A program made the translations under genes and the position numbers. Of a stretch of DNA of 64,000 nt, positions 27,415 to 38,384 are shown piece after piece (position 1 is the first letter of the stretch; every line of letters starts with the position of its first letter). The stretch is taken from the NCBI GenBank assembly GCA_902763535.1, contig CACWSG010000009.1, positions 1-64,000 of the forward strand. Reading direction: 5' to 3'. Below the pieces are notes generated by a model, which did no database searches, had not been told where the DNA came from, and saw only the letters and a program-made list of their open reading frames with translations. The stretch comes from an uncultured Pseudomonadota bacterium. GTDB taxonomy: Bacteria; Pseudomonadota; Alphaproteobacteria; RF32; CAG-239.

Positions 27415-27906
27415 ATGGCAAAATTTATTTCCGAAAAAATAAAAAAGAAATCATCGGCGCGTTTGGCCGCTGTACAAGCTACCTATATGATTGAATATGG
27501 TCAGCTTCCGGTTGATATTGTGATTAAAGATTTTGTTAATGGTGAAATCGGCCGCTATGCCATAGAAGAAGAAAGTGATGGCTTCGAAATTATGGAGCAG
27601 GCGGTCGAAATTGAGGAAATGGACGCAGAATATTTTACCGCTTTAGTTCGCGGTGTCCAAAAAAATAAAGAAGCTTTGGAACAATCTTTGAGCTCTTATC
27701 TCAAAGAAGGATGGCAGTTTGATCGTTTTGACGGTACTTTGCGAGCTTTGCTGTTGTGTGCGGCTTATGAATTGGTTCACACAACCGATATTGATGCAAC
27801 CGTTATAGTTAAAGAATATGTCGATTTAGCTTATGCCTTTTTCTCCAAAGGTGAGCCTAAAATGGTCAATGCCTTGTTGGATAGTATTGCAAAATCTGTT
27901 CGGTAG
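27415..27906 (+). CDS. nusB: Transcription antitermination factor NusB
   Basis: Binds boxA RNA with S10 and supports rRNA antitermination. The all-helical pattern starts SSARLAAVQATYMIEYG and ends with DATVIVKEYVDLAYAFF. Length is 163 residues. There is an insertion of acidic residues near 40-60 compared with the E. coli protein. The order nrdR-nusB is common in proteobacteria. Confidence 0.95.
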   Translation: MAKFISEKIKKKSSARLAAVQATYMIEYGQLPVDIVIKDFVNGEIGRYAIEEESDGFEIMEQAVEIEEMDAEYFTALVRGVQKNKEALEQSLSSYLKEGWQFDRFDGTLRALLLCAAYELVHTTDIDATVIVKEYVDLAYAFFSKGEPKMVNALLDSIAKSVR

Positions 27907-27912
27907 GAAGTT

Positions 27913-28425
27913 ATGACCAAGTTGAAACTTTATGAATATCCTCATCCTATTTTGAAAAAGAAAGCTCTCAAAGTTGAAAGTTTTGACGCTTCTTTGCGCA
28001 AACTTCTCGATGATATGTTGGAAACAATGTATGCATACAATGGTTGTGGTTTGGCTGCACCGCAGGTAGGAATTTCGCAGCGCATAGTTGTCATTGACAT
28101 TGCTCATGAAGATGAAGAACCTGCACCGTTGTATATGGTCAATCCGGAAATAATTTGGCGTTCTGACGAGCAAAAAATTTGTGAAGAAGGTTGTTTGTCG
28201 GTTCCCGGACAACGTGCCGAAGTTGAGCGTCCGGCCTCAGTCAAAGTAAAATACATAGATTATAACGGCAAACCTCAGGAATTATTGGCTGATGAATTTT
28301 TAGCCGTAGCAGTTCAGCATGAATTGGATCACCTTGACGGCATCTTATACATTGATCATATCAGCCGCCTTAAACGCCAAATGTTGCTGAAAAAACTCGA
28401 AAAGCAACGCAAAGAACAGGATTGA
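27913..28425 (+). CDS. def: Peptide deformylase
   Basis: Metallohydrolase removing the N-formyl group from nascent proteins. All three motifs are present: GCGLAAPQVG (44-53), EEGCLSVPG with metal ligand C94, and H136-E137-x-x-H140. Length is 170 residues. It is coupled to nusB at six bases. Confidence 0.97.
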   Translation: MTKLKLYEYPHPILKKKALKVESFDASLRKLLDDMLETMYAYNGCGLAAPQVGISQRIVVIDIAHEDEEPAPLYMVNPEIIWRSDEQKICEEGCLSVPGQRAEVERPASVKVKYIDYNGKPQELLADEFLAVAVQHELDHLDGILYIDHISRLKRQMLLKKLEKQRKEQD

Positions 28426-28508
28426 TGGTTTAGTATATTTTATGTCGTTAAATAATAATTAAATCTTATATTATACAATCGCCGAAGTTGTTGGTTGAGG
28501 TGAGTAGA

Positions 28509-29234
28509 ATGAGCGCTCTTAAAAAATTACCCTTATTAAATATCTTAAAAAAGTCATTGGCTTATTGTGTAAAAAATTGGCAGCTTTCTGCGACATTCAG
28601 CTTGATGTTTTATATTATCGGAGCCCTAGCCGTTTGGAGCTGGCAGAGCTGGATGTTTTTGCCGATTATGATTGTTTTGTATGTCATTTGGGGTGTTTTC
28701 TTTCGGGTTTATTTCAATCGTCATCCCTATTTCAACCTGAAGCCTTTGTTCAATTCACTAATGCCGTCAACCAAAATTGTTTTGTTGACCGTAGTGATTG
28801 CCAGCCTTTTGGTATTGTTGCCTTTGGTGCCGCTGTTCATCAATATTTCACCGGAGTTTAATCAAAATTATGCTCAATTTTTGCAAGGTGATATTGAGCA
28901 TAACGGTATGTTGATTTTGGCAGCCAATATAGTATTTTTGCTAATTTCACCAATTATTGCCTATCGTCCGTTTTTGGCTTGGATTTCGTCATTAATCGGT
29001 CGCTCCGGTTCATTGCGTCAAGCTTGGGAAAAAACTCGCCATAATTATTTTGAATTTTTGGTGATTTCTATTTGGACAGATTGTATGTTGTCGATTGCGC
29101 GGTGGGCTATTATCGAATTGGGTGGCAACGACTATATGACAATGGTTATTGTCGCACCGGTTATGGTTTATTTTAATGTTGTATCAGCCCAAGCTTATGA
29201 ATTTTTCTTCCTTGATAAACAAGAAGAAGATTAG
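28509..29234 (+). CDS. Unknown multi-pass membrane protein
   Basis: A 241-residue inner membrane protein with about five or six hydrophobic helices and a charged C-terminal tail. No family is recognised; the layout recalls small integral proteins with a glycerophosphodiester-like membrane domain, but I see no diagnostic motif. I chose the ATG at 28509, preceded by GAGGTGAG. It ends one base before the convergent ligA gene. Confidence 0.75.
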   Translation: MSALKKLPLLNILKKSLAYCVKNWQLSATFSLMFYIIGALAVWSWQSWMFLPIMIVLYVIWGVFFRVYFNRHPYFNLKPLFNSLMPSTKIVLLTVVIASLLVLLPLVPLFINISPEFNQNYAQFLQGDIEHNGMLILAANIVFLLISPIIAYRPFLAWISSLIGRSGSLRQAWEKTRHNYFEFLVISIWTDCMLSIARWAIIELGGNDYMTMVIVAPVMVYFNVVSAQAYEFFFLDKQEED

Positions 29235-29235
29235 C

Positions 29236-31311
<2,076 letters not shown>

Positions 31312-31321
31312 CTATCCCCGC

Positions 31322-31358
31322 AAAAAAACAAATCCCCGCTTATGAAAAAGCGGGGATT
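31322..31358 (-). terminator. infC terminator
   Basis: AATCCCCGCTT (31331-31341) and AAGCGGGGATT (31348-31358) form an 11-bp stem with a T-rich tail on the minus strand, right after the infC stop at 31377. Confidence 0.88.
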
Positions 31359-31376
31359 AAAATTTATTTCGCCGCT

Positions 31377-31919
31377 TTATTTTTCCGGTGCGACAACCAT
31401 CATCATCTGTTTGCCTTCCAATTTCGGAGCTTGCTCCATTTTGCATACTCCCTCCAAATCTTCCAGCAGTCTGTCCAACACTTCCTTACCCATATTATTA
31501 GCGCTCATCTCGCGACCTTTATAACGCATGGTAAATTTTACCTTATTACCTTCGCTTAAAAACTTTTTGGCCTGTTTAACTTTTACTTCATAATCATGAG
31601 TATCAATCATCGGACGCAGTTTTAACTCTTTAGTTTCAACAACTTTTTGATTTTTCTTGGCTTCGGCCTTGCGTTTTTGCAGCTCATATTTATATTTGCC
31701 ATAATCTAATATTTTGCAGACCGGAGGCGTAGCCTGAGGCGAAATTTCAATCAAATCAAAACCGGCAGCATCAGCCATTTCCAAAGCTTGTGATATAGAA
31801 ACAATTCCGCGGTTTTCACCATTTTCATCAATTAATCTGACTTGTTTAGCCTTAATATCATCGTTAATGCGCGGTCCATCCTCTTCGCGTACTGGCGCAT
31901 TGTTATTTTCTTTTACTAT
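31377..31919 (-). CDS. infC: Translation initiation factor IF-3, ATA start
   Basis: Binds the 30S subunit and proofreads initiator tRNA and start codons. The conserved RIN-x-x-I-x-x-x-x-VRLID start and the downstream GFDLIEISPQATPPVCKILD and KVKFTMRYKGRE are clear. There is no ATG, GTG or TTG at the expected N-terminus. The best start is ATA at 31919-31917, in frame and five or six bases after AGGAGG, giving 180 residues, the normal IF-3 length. The TTG at 31784 would remove about 45 conserved residues. A non-AUG start is typical of infC (AUU in E. coli) and lets IF-3 repress its own translation. Downstream rpmI and rplT are missing; a terminator follows directly. Confidence 0.93.
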   Translation of the reverse strand: MVKENNNAPVREEDGPRINDDIKAKQVRLIDENGENRGIVSISQALEMADAAGFDLIEISPQATPPVCKILDYGKYKYELQKRKAEAKKNQKVVETKELKLRPMIDTHDYEVKVKQAKKFLSEGNKVKFTMRYKGREMSANNMGKEVLDRLLEDLEGVCKMEQAPKLEGKQMMMVVAPEK

Positions 31920-31954
31920 TGTAGCCTCCTCAAAATGTTGTAAATATAGGGTTC

Positions 31955-31982
31955 ATCATACTAAAATAATTTGTTTTTTCAA
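31955..31982 (-). promoter_or_regulatory. infC promoter
   Basis: On the minus strand: -35 TTGAAA (31977-31982), 16-base spacer, -10 TATGAT (31955-31960). Confidence 0.6.
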
Positions 31983-32010
31983 GATAAAAATAACCTTTGA
32001 ACAAATATTC

Positions 32011-32961
32011 TTACTCGTTTAATAAAAATTTTTGTAAAGCCTTTTCATCTTCCCAATCGATAGTTATATCTAAGACCTTAAATTTAGGTTGAAGCTTATA
32101 AGGAATTTTAACCATGTCTTTGGCGGTAGTATAAATATCGGCCTGCAGAAATTCTGCTTCTTTAATGATTTGTTGCAACTCATCATTCGTATAAAAGTGA
32201 TGATCGGGGAAAGAATAAGTTTTTACTATTTCAAAATTACAATCTTGCAATGATTGATAAAATTTATTCGGTCTTCCGATACCGGCAAAAGCAACAACTT
32301 TTGCGCCTTTTGCCATAGGTTTAACCGGAACAACTTTGCCCTTAAATACCGGAAGTTGCGGTGCCTTAGCTGCAATTTGATGAACATCATCGCCCAACAT
32401 GACTATGGCATCAGCTCTTTTGATACCGACAGAAAAAAATTCCCGCATCGGTCCTGAGGGAATGGGTAAGCCGTTGCCCAATCCGACTGCACCATCTACA
32501 ACCACAATCGATTTATCTTTATAGAGCAGGGGATTTTGCAACCCATCATCCATAATGATTATATCCGCACCTTCTTCAATGGCTTTGCGTGCTGCTTCAT
32601 CGCGTTTATGGTTTACTACCACTCCGGCCTGACGCGCCAAAAGCAAAGGCTCATCACCCACCTCTCCGGCAGAGTGAATATCTTTGTTTACAACCACATC
32701 TTGCAAGGTTCCGCCATATCCGCGAGAGATAAAAAACGGATTTTTGTTTTGCTTTTGTAAAATCTTAGCTATTGATATAGCTGTCGGAGTTTTGCCTGAG
32801 CCGCCGGCGGTAAGATTGCCGATGCAGATTACCGGCACATTTGCTTTATAGGGTTTTTTGAGCTTTATTCGTAAGCTTGTCGCAGAGGCATACAAACAGC
32901 CCAAAGGAAATAAGAGCCATGCCTGCCAGTTTTTTTTATTCCAAAATGTTGGAGCTTTCAT
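32011..32961 (-). CDS. lpxK: Tetraacyldisaccharide 4'-kinase LpxK
   Basis: Phosphorylates the lipid A disaccharide at position 4' on the inner membrane. The P-loop-like motif TAGGSGKTP spans residues 51-59 and the family motif ISRGYGG lies near 79, with DDGLQNPLL near 137. Length is 316 residues. It follows waaA by one base in a leftward lipid A/Kdo operon. Confidence 0.95.
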   Translation of the reverse strand: MKAPTFWNKKNWQAWLLFPLGCLYASATSLRIKLKKPYKANVPVICIGNLTAGGSGKTPTAISIAKILQKQNKNPFFISRGYGGTLQDVVVNKDIHSAGEVGDEPLLLARQAGVVVNHKRDEAARKAIEEGADIIIMDDGLQNPLLYKDKSIVVVDGAVGLGNGLPIPSGPMREFFSVGIKRADAIVMLGDDVHQIAAKAPQLPVFKGKVVPVKPMAKGAKVVAFAGIGRPNKFYQSLQDCNFEIVKTYSFPDHHFYTNDELQQIIKEAEFLQADIYTTAKDMVKIPYKLQPKFKVLDITIDWEDEKALQKFLLNE

Positions 32962-32962
32962 C

Positions 32963-34222
32963 TTAAAAATAAACCTTTATCTTGTCCATTATACCGTCTA
33001 AAACTTTGGTCTCGCTTTGTGCCCAGTTATAAGCCAACGAGCATTTTGCCTCCAGCAGCGATTCACTTTCCAATAATGCATCAACTTCTTTTTCCAGCTC
33101 ATCAACCGTTTCAACTTGGATTATGGCATCAGCTTTGCGTGCTCTTGACATCGCCTCGTTAAAGTTGTGCATATGCGGACCGACAATCACGGTGTCGCGC
33201 ACTCTTGAGGGTTCAATGAAATTCTGACCTCCATGCGGTACAAACGAGCCTCCGACAAAAACTATTTTAGCCAGTTCATACCACAATCCCATCTCTCCGA
33301 TGGTGTCAGCAACATAAACATCAATTTTTGAAGTAATTTTTTCGCCCTTTGAACGCAAGGCTGTGTTAAGTCCCATGCGCGAAATCTGTTCGGCAATATC
33401 GCTTCCGCGGTTTGGATGACGCGGGGCGACAATCATCAACAAATCAGGATATTTTTCTTTTAATTTTTTGTGCGCCTTGGCAATACGCACTTCCTCATCA
33501 TCATGGGTTGAGCTTATCAACCACAATTTGCGTTTGCCGATTTGTTTTTCCAAATCAGATTTAACTTTTTCATCAATGGGCAGCGGCAGACCGGCATACT
33601 TCAAATTTCCCAAACAAACCGCATCTTTTGCTCCCAAGACTCTCAAGCGATAGGCATCTTCTTCGGATTGTCCCAAACACAAAGTAAAACATTCCAAAAG
33701 TTCTTTGCAAATAAAATCAAATTGTTGCCAACGTTTAAATGTCTTATTTGAAATTCTTCCGTTTATCAATATGAGTGGAATATTGCGTTTTGAAATGCTT
33801 GATAGCACTGCCGGCCAAAATTCCGATTCAAACCACAAAACAACATCAGGATGCCAATGCCGTACAAACCGATTGGTAAAAATCGGATTATCAATCGGAA
33901 TAAACTGATGAAAAGCTCTTTCAGGAAGCCTTTTTTGCATAACATCAGCCGAAGTAACCGTGCCGGTTGTTACCATCACATGGGCATCTTCATAAGTTTC
34001 CAGTATTTTGTTGATTAAGGGCAGCATCGATACCGATTCACCGACCGATGCTCCGTGCAACCAAAACAACTTTCCTGCAGGACGAGCTTTTTTAGGTTTA
34101 CCGACCCGTTCATTAAAGCGTTTAATATCTTCTTTGCCGCATATCTTGCGCTTTTTAACATACCCCTGAATTACCAGAGGATATAAAACGGCTACCAAAA
34201 AATTGTATATTTTAATAAACAT
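32963..34222 (-). CDS. waaA: Kdo transferase WaaA
   Basis: Transfers Kdo from CMP-Kdo to lipid IVA. A short membrane anchor (about 1-20) precedes two glycosyltransferase B domains; WLHGASVGES near residue 54 and the C-terminal FVGGSFVPHGGQNFIEPS are diagnostic. Length is 419 residues. It is placed between the DUF374 acyltransferase and lpxK. Confidence 0.95.
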   Translation of the reverse strand: MFIKIYNFLVAVLYPLVIQGYVKKRKICGKEDIKRFNERVGKPKKARPAGKLFWLHGASVGESVSMLPLINKILETYEDAHVMVTTGTVTSADVMQKRLPERAFHQFIPIDNPIFTNRFVRHWHPDVVLWFESEFWPAVLSSISKRNIPLILINGRISNKTFKRWQQFDFICKELLECFTLCLGQSEEDAYRLRVLGAKDAVCLGNLKYAGLPLPIDEKVKSDLEKQIGKRKLWLISSTHDDEEVRIAKAHKKLKEKYPDLLMIVAPRHPNRGSDIAEQISRMGLNTALRSKGEKITSKIDVYVADTIGEMGLWYELAKIVFVGGSFVPHGGQNFIEPSRVRDTVIVGPHMHNFNEAMSRARKADAIIQVETVDELEKEVDALLESESLLEAKCSLAYNWAQSETKVLDGIMDKIKVYF

Positions 34223-34225
34223 TAT

Positions 34226-34975
34226 CTAGCCCCTTCTTTTAATTTTTTCATCAGGCGAAGCCGGTTCAACCGGATTGCGTCCCACCATAATATCACAGGC
34301 AAAACTTATCTTGTTGGCAATCTCTTCAACTTTCAAACGATATTCTTCGATTTGTTCATCTGTAAGATTTTCCGGAATATGTATCGGATTGCTCAACATA
34401 AATACGCCATGTCCGAAAGGCAAAGCAATCATAGTCTTATCCCAGGCTTTTTGCACAACTTTGGCTCTTGAGGTTGAATAATTGGCAAACACAATCGGCA
34501 GTCCGGTCTTAGAGGCAAAATAAATCGGCGATTTTTTCATGCGCATTCGCGGTCCTATCGGCCCATCCGGCGAAATACAAACATCTTGCCCCTCTTTCAA
34601 AAGACGCATTATTTCCAAAGCACTCTGATTTGCATTCTGATTGGTTGAGCCTGAAATCGTATCTATTCCATAAAATTTTAAAAAATTAGTTATTAATTGT
34701 CCGTCTTGGTGGGGTGAAACCAAAGCGTACAACTTTTTTTTGTAGGTATATTTGCACCAAAAATACGGCAACATCACAACACGAGCGTGCCAACCTATCA
34801 ATATGGCCGGCTTGCTTAAAATTTCAATTATTTCTTTGGCGTTCTCAATTTTCCAGCGCGTGGTCATGCCGACAAATTGCGCATAAATAAATATAAAAAA
34901 AGACACAATCTTTATGATAAAAGGTTGTTTGAGTAATTTTTTTATCTTGGGTTTAAGAAAATTTTTTAACGACAT
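34226..34975 (-). CDS. DUF374 lysophospholipid acyltransferase-like protein
   Basis: A 249-residue protein with an N-terminal membrane segment and a DUF374 (LPLAT superfamily) domain. WHARVVMLPYFW (substituting for the HX4D block), SGSTNQNANQSALEIMRLL and ISPDGPIGPRMRMKKSPI are typical. Its genomic link to waaA and lpxK in alphaproteobacteria suggests a role in lipid A acylation or transport, which is not proven. Confidence 0.88.
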   Translation of the reverse strand: MSLKNFLKPKIKKLLKQPFIIKIVSFFIFIYAQFVGMTTRWKIENAKEIIEILSKPAILIGWHARVVMLPYFWCKYTYKKKLYALVSPHQDGQLITNFLKFYGIDTISGSTNQNANQSALEIMRLLKEGQDVCISPDGPIGPRMRMKKSPIYFASKTGLPIVFANYSTSRAKVVQKAWDKTMIALPFGHGVFMLSNPIHIPENLTDEQIEEYRLKVEEIANKISFACDIMVGRNPVEPASPDEKIKRRG

Positions 34976-34999
34976 TTTATAGTCTCAAAACTCCTCGGC

Positions 35000-35248
35000 T
35001 TAGGGCTGAGTCTTAGTAACACTGATGCCGATATTGTCATCGTCTGTTACAATAACTTCGCCATGTCCGATTAACACATTGTCAGCATAAATATCCACAT
35101 CATCATTTACATTGCGGTCAAGTTCAACCACAGCGCCGCGTCCGAGCCGCAATAGTTGATAAACTCTTAAATTAGCCGAACCCAGAGTAATTGAAACTTT
35201 CACATTAATATCACCGCTGGAATAAGCTGACAAATCTTTAACTGCCAT
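35000..35248 (-). CDS. Single-domain FliN-like protein (SpoA domain)
   Basis: An 82-residue protein consisting almost entirely of a SpoA domain. NVKVSITLGSANLRVYQLL, the GRGAVVELDR turn and GEVIVTDDDNIGISVT match the C-terminal domain of flagellar switch protein FliN. It lacks the usual N-terminal extension, although alphaproteobacterial FliN can be short. No other flagellar structural gene lies nearby. It is 24 bases upstream of the DUF374-waaA-lpxK operon and probably cotranscribed with it. A true FliN is most likely, with T3SS SctQ-like use as a less likely alternative. Confidence 0.8.
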   Translation of the reverse strand: MAVKDLSAYSSGDINVKVSITLGSANLRVYQLLRLGRGAVVELDRNVNDDVDIYADNVLIGHGEVIVTDDDNIGISVTKTQP

Positions 35249-35410
35249 AATCTCTAAAACCTTTCAATTTCAATCTATGAATACACTATACATATAAAAA
35301 AACAATAATAAAAACCGCAAATAAATTTATTACACAGATTTTTTTTGTGGATTAAATATTTGCTTAATTGAGCCGAAACAAATAATATGCCAAAAAGTTA
35401 ATATAAAAAC

Positions 35411-35439
35411 TTGTATATGGGCAAATCAATACCTATATA
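35411..35439 (+). promoter_or_regulatory. lon promoter
   Basis: -35 TTGTAT (35411-35416), 17-base spacer, -10 TATATA (35434-35439, within TATATAAT). No sigma-32 type CCCCAT box is visible. The rest of the 224-base gap holds no gene. Confidence 0.5.
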
Positions 35440-35472
35440 ATCAGCAAAGATAATAATTATTCGGGTGTTAAA

Positions 35473-37803
35473 ATGGTCAAAAAAAATAAATATCCTTTAC
35501 TTCCGCTTCGCGATATTGTGGTTTATCCCAAAATGATTGTTCCGCTTTTTGTCGGAAGAGCCAAATCTATTGCCGCACTTCAAATTGCCGAAGGCGATGA
35601 TAACCATATAGTGCTGGTAACTCAAAAGAATGCTACCATTGAGAATCCCGAATCCGAAGATATCTATAATGTCGGCACTTTAGGTAATATTTTGCAACTC
35701 TTAAAACTCCCCGACGGAACAGTCAAAGTTTTGATTGAAGGCTTGGATCGTGTCAAGATTGATGAAGTTGATGACGGTCCGGATGTTATGAGCGGTGTTG
35801 TTGAGGTTATGCCTGACGATTATGAAGAAAACCCCGAATTAGAAGCTCTCGTGCGAGCTGTGCTTTCGCAATTTGAGGAATATGTTAAGTTATCCAAAAA
35901 AATTCCGCCCGAAGTTATGATGTCCGTCAATCAAATTGATGATAATGCCAAACTGGCCGATACCATTGCTTCACACTTATCATTAAAAATAGCTGATAAA
36001 CAAGCTTTGCTTGAAGGAAAAACTTTAAGCGAACGTTTTGAAATGTTGCTTGGCTTTATGGATGCTGAAATTACGGTGTTGGAAGTTGAAAACCGTATTC
36101 GCAATCGTGTCAGAAAGCAGATGGAAAAAAGCCAAAAGGAATACTATCTTAATGAGCAAATGAAAGCTATTCAGAAAGAGCTGGGCGACGATGAAGAAGA
36201 CGAAATAAGTGCTTATTTGAGCCGTATTGAAAAGACCAAGCTTTCCAAAGAAGCCAAAGATCGTGCCTTATCTGAGGTAAAAAAATTGAAGAACATGGGC
36301 AACAATTCGGCCGAAGCTTCGGTTATTCGCAATTATTTGGATTGGATGTTGGAAATTCCTTGGAAAAAACGTTCCAAAATCAACCATGATTTGCAATATG
36401 CATTGGATGTTCTCAACGCCGATCACTATGGTTTGGATAAAGTCAAAGAAAAAATTATTGAATTTTTGGCCGTTCAGGCGCGCTCGGATAAAGTTCGTGG
36501 TCCGATTCTTTGCTTGGTCGGTCCTCCGGGGGTCGGCAAAACCTCTTTGGGCAAATCCATAGCCAAAGCCACCGGAAGATCTTTTGTCCGCACATCTTTA
36601 GGCGGTATGCGTGATGAAGCTGAAATCCGAGGTCATCGCCGCACCTATATCGGCTCAATGCCCGGCAAAGTTATCAAAGGTATGAAAAAAGCCGGCACTA
36701 CCAATCCGTTGTTTTTGTTTGACGAGATTGATAAGCTGGGTAATGATTATCGCGGTGATCCGTCATCAGCCTTGTTGGAAGTGTTGGATCCCGAGCAAAA
36801 TTCAACCTTTAATGATCACTATTTGGAAGTCGATTATGACTTGTCGGATGTGATGTTTGTAACAACCGCCAATTCTTTGGATATGCCGCGTCCTTTGTTG
36901 GATAGAATGGAAATTATTCGCATTTCAGGTTATACCGAAGACGAAAAAATTGAAATTGCCAAACAGCATCTGTTGCCCAAAATCTTCAAAGAAAATGCCG
37001 TGCGCAGTGAAGAATTATCTATTGAAGATGAGGCAATTCGCAGTATTATTCGCTATTATACCCGCGAGGCCGGTGTGCGTAACCTTGAGCGCGAATTAAC
37101 CACTGTGGCTCGCAAAGCGGTTAAAAACATTTTGCTTTGCCAAACAAAAAAAGGTTGCAAAACCGTGGTTACCGCTCAAAATTTGAAAGACTTTTTAGGA
37201 GTAATCAAGTATCGTTTTGGTGAGGCTGAACAGGCTGACCAAATCGGAGTTACCACCGGATTGGCTTGGACCGAGGTCGGCGGTGACATTTTGTTTATTG
37301 AAGCGGTCGATATGCCCGGCAAGGGCGTGGTCAAACAAACCGGTAAGTTGGGTGATGTGATGAAAGAGTCCATTGATACAGCTTATTCTGTGGTCAGGGC
37401 TCATTCAAAAGAATTAGGCATCAAGCCGGAAACTTTTGAAAAAACCGATATTCATGTCCATGTTCCCGAAGGAGCTACTCCCAAAGACGGACCATCTGCC
37501 GGTATAGCCATGTTTACCACTTTGGTTTCGGTGTTGACCAAAATACCGGTGAAAAAAGATGTGGCAATGACCGGAGAAATCACTTTGCAAGGGCGTGTTT
37601 TGCCCATTGGTGGTCTCAAAGAAAAATTGCTTTCAGCTTTGCGCGGCGGTATCAAAACCGTGATTATTCCTCAAGACAACGAAAAAGATTTGGAAGATAT
37701 TCCCGAAAATGTTAAACAGGGATTGAAAATTATTCCGGTTTCCGAGGTAAAAGAGGTCTTAAAAATTGCCTTACGCAAGATGCCGAAATCTGCTAAAAAG
37801 TAG
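35473..37803 (+). CDS. lon: ATP-dependent protease Lon
   Basis: Cytoplasmic AAA+ serine protease degrading damaged and regulatory proteins. An N-terminal substrate-binding domain is followed by a coiled coil, the AAA module with GPPGVGKTSLGKS (about 353-365) and FLFDEIDKL, and the protease domain with catalytic S675 (in DGPSAG) and K718. The 43-residue spacing of the dyad equals that of E. coli Lon. Length is 776 residues. Confidence 0.98.
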   Translation: MVKKNKYPLLPLRDIVVYPKMIVPLFVGRAKSIAALQIAEGDDNHIVLVTQKNATIENPESEDIYNVGTLGNILQLLKLPDGTVKVLIEGLDRVKIDEVDDGPDVMSGVVEVMPDDYEENPELEALVRAVLSQFEEYVKLSKKIPPEVMMSVNQIDDNAKLADTIASHLSLKIADKQALLEGKTLSERFEMLLGFMDAEITVLEVENRIRNRVRKQMEKSQKEYYLNEQMKAIQKELGDDEEDEISAYLSRIEKTKLSKEAKDRALSEVKKLKNMGNNSAEASVIRNYLDWMLEIPWKKRSKINHDLQYALDVLNADHYGLDKVKEKIIEFLAVQARSDKVRGPILCLVGPPGVGKTSLGKSIAKATGRSFVRTSLGGMRDEAEIRGHRRTYIGSMPGKVIKGMKKAGTTNPLFLFDEIDKLGNDYRGDPSSALLEVLDPEQNSTFNDHYLEVDYDLSDVMFVTTANSLDMPRPLLDRMEIIRISGYTEDEKIEIAKQHLLPKIFKENAVRSEELSIEDEAIRSIIRYYTREAGVRNLERELTTVARKAVKNILLCQTKKGCKTVVTAQNLKDFLGVIKYRFGEAEQADQIGVTTGLAWTEVGGDILFIEAVDMPGKGVVKQTGKLGDVMKESIDTAYSVVRAHSKELGIKPETFEKTDIHVHVPEGATPKDGPSAGIAMFTTLVSVLTKIPVKKDVAMTGEITLQGRVLPIGGLKEKLLSALRGGIKTVIIPQDNEKDLEDIPENVKQGLKIIPVSEVKEVLKIALRKMPKSAKK

Positions 37804-37809
37804 TTTGGT

Positions 37810-37844
37810 AAATGCTTTTGTTAAAATTTAACAAAGGCATTTTT
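37810..37844 (+). terminator. lon terminator
   Basis: Near-perfect inverted repeat (AAATGC..TTGTTAAA with TTTAACAA..GCATTT) followed by T residues. It overlaps the last codons of the convergent DJ-1 gene. Confidence 0.7.
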
Positions 37845-38384
37845 CATTACATTAGCTATTTTGTTTTCATCAATACTGAGAGCTTTAGCAATTGCCGTTG
37901 CAAACTGTGCCGCTTGTCCCATACCGATGGCAGTAATAATGTTGCCGTCAACTTCAACCATCTCTCCGCTGAACTTAAAATTTTGATTGTTAGCCAGTTG
38001 CTCGGTTTCGGGATAACCGGTAGTGCGTTTTCCTTGCGCGATTCCGGCATCATGCAAAACAATCGGAGCTGCACAAATAGCGGCAATAATTTTGCGGTTG
38101 GCATGGCTTTGTTTCAACAATTCCATAACTTTTTTATTATCGCGTAAATTAATGGTTCCCGGCAATCCTCCCGGCAACATTAAAACATCAAAATCTGTAA
38201 AGTTTATATCGTCTAAAACATAAGGTGTTTCAATTTTTATATCGTGGGCACCGCGAACAATTTTATCGCCCACACCGGTCAACAGCACATTCAATCCTAA
38301 TCTTTTAAAAATATCAGCCGGATAAATTGCTTCTACTTCTTCAAATCCGTCCGCCAATAAAATGCAAACATTTTTATTGTTCAT
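37821..38384 (-). CDS. DJ-1/PfpI family protein
   Basis: A 187-residue DJ-1 family protein. The conserved acidic residue E15/E16 (DGFEEVEA), the LPGG loop and the nucleophile-elbow cysteine C104 in AAICAAP are all present. Members are described as stress-response or glyoxalase-like proteins. It is convergent with lon and overlaps the antiporter gene upstream by 11 bases, suggesting coupled translation. Confidence 0.9.
   Translation of the reverse strand: MNNKNVCILLADGFEEVEAIYPADIFKRLGLNVLLTGVGDKIVRGAHDIKIETPYVLDDINFTDFDVLMLPGGLPGTINLRDNKKVMELLKQSHANRKIIAAICAAPIVLHDAGIAQGKRTTGYPETEQLANNQNFKFSGEMVEVDGNIITAIGMGQAAQFATAIAKALSIDENKIANVMKNAFVKF

Noticed and set aside
31377..31784. 135-residue IF-3 starting at TTG 31784
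   Set aside because: It would lack the conserved N-terminal linker region (RIN...VRLID), which is encoded in frame upstream after a strong ribosome site.
35000..35248. Type III secretion C-ring protein
   Set aside because: The SpoA sequence is closest to flagellar FliN and no other type III secretion gene is in the window.
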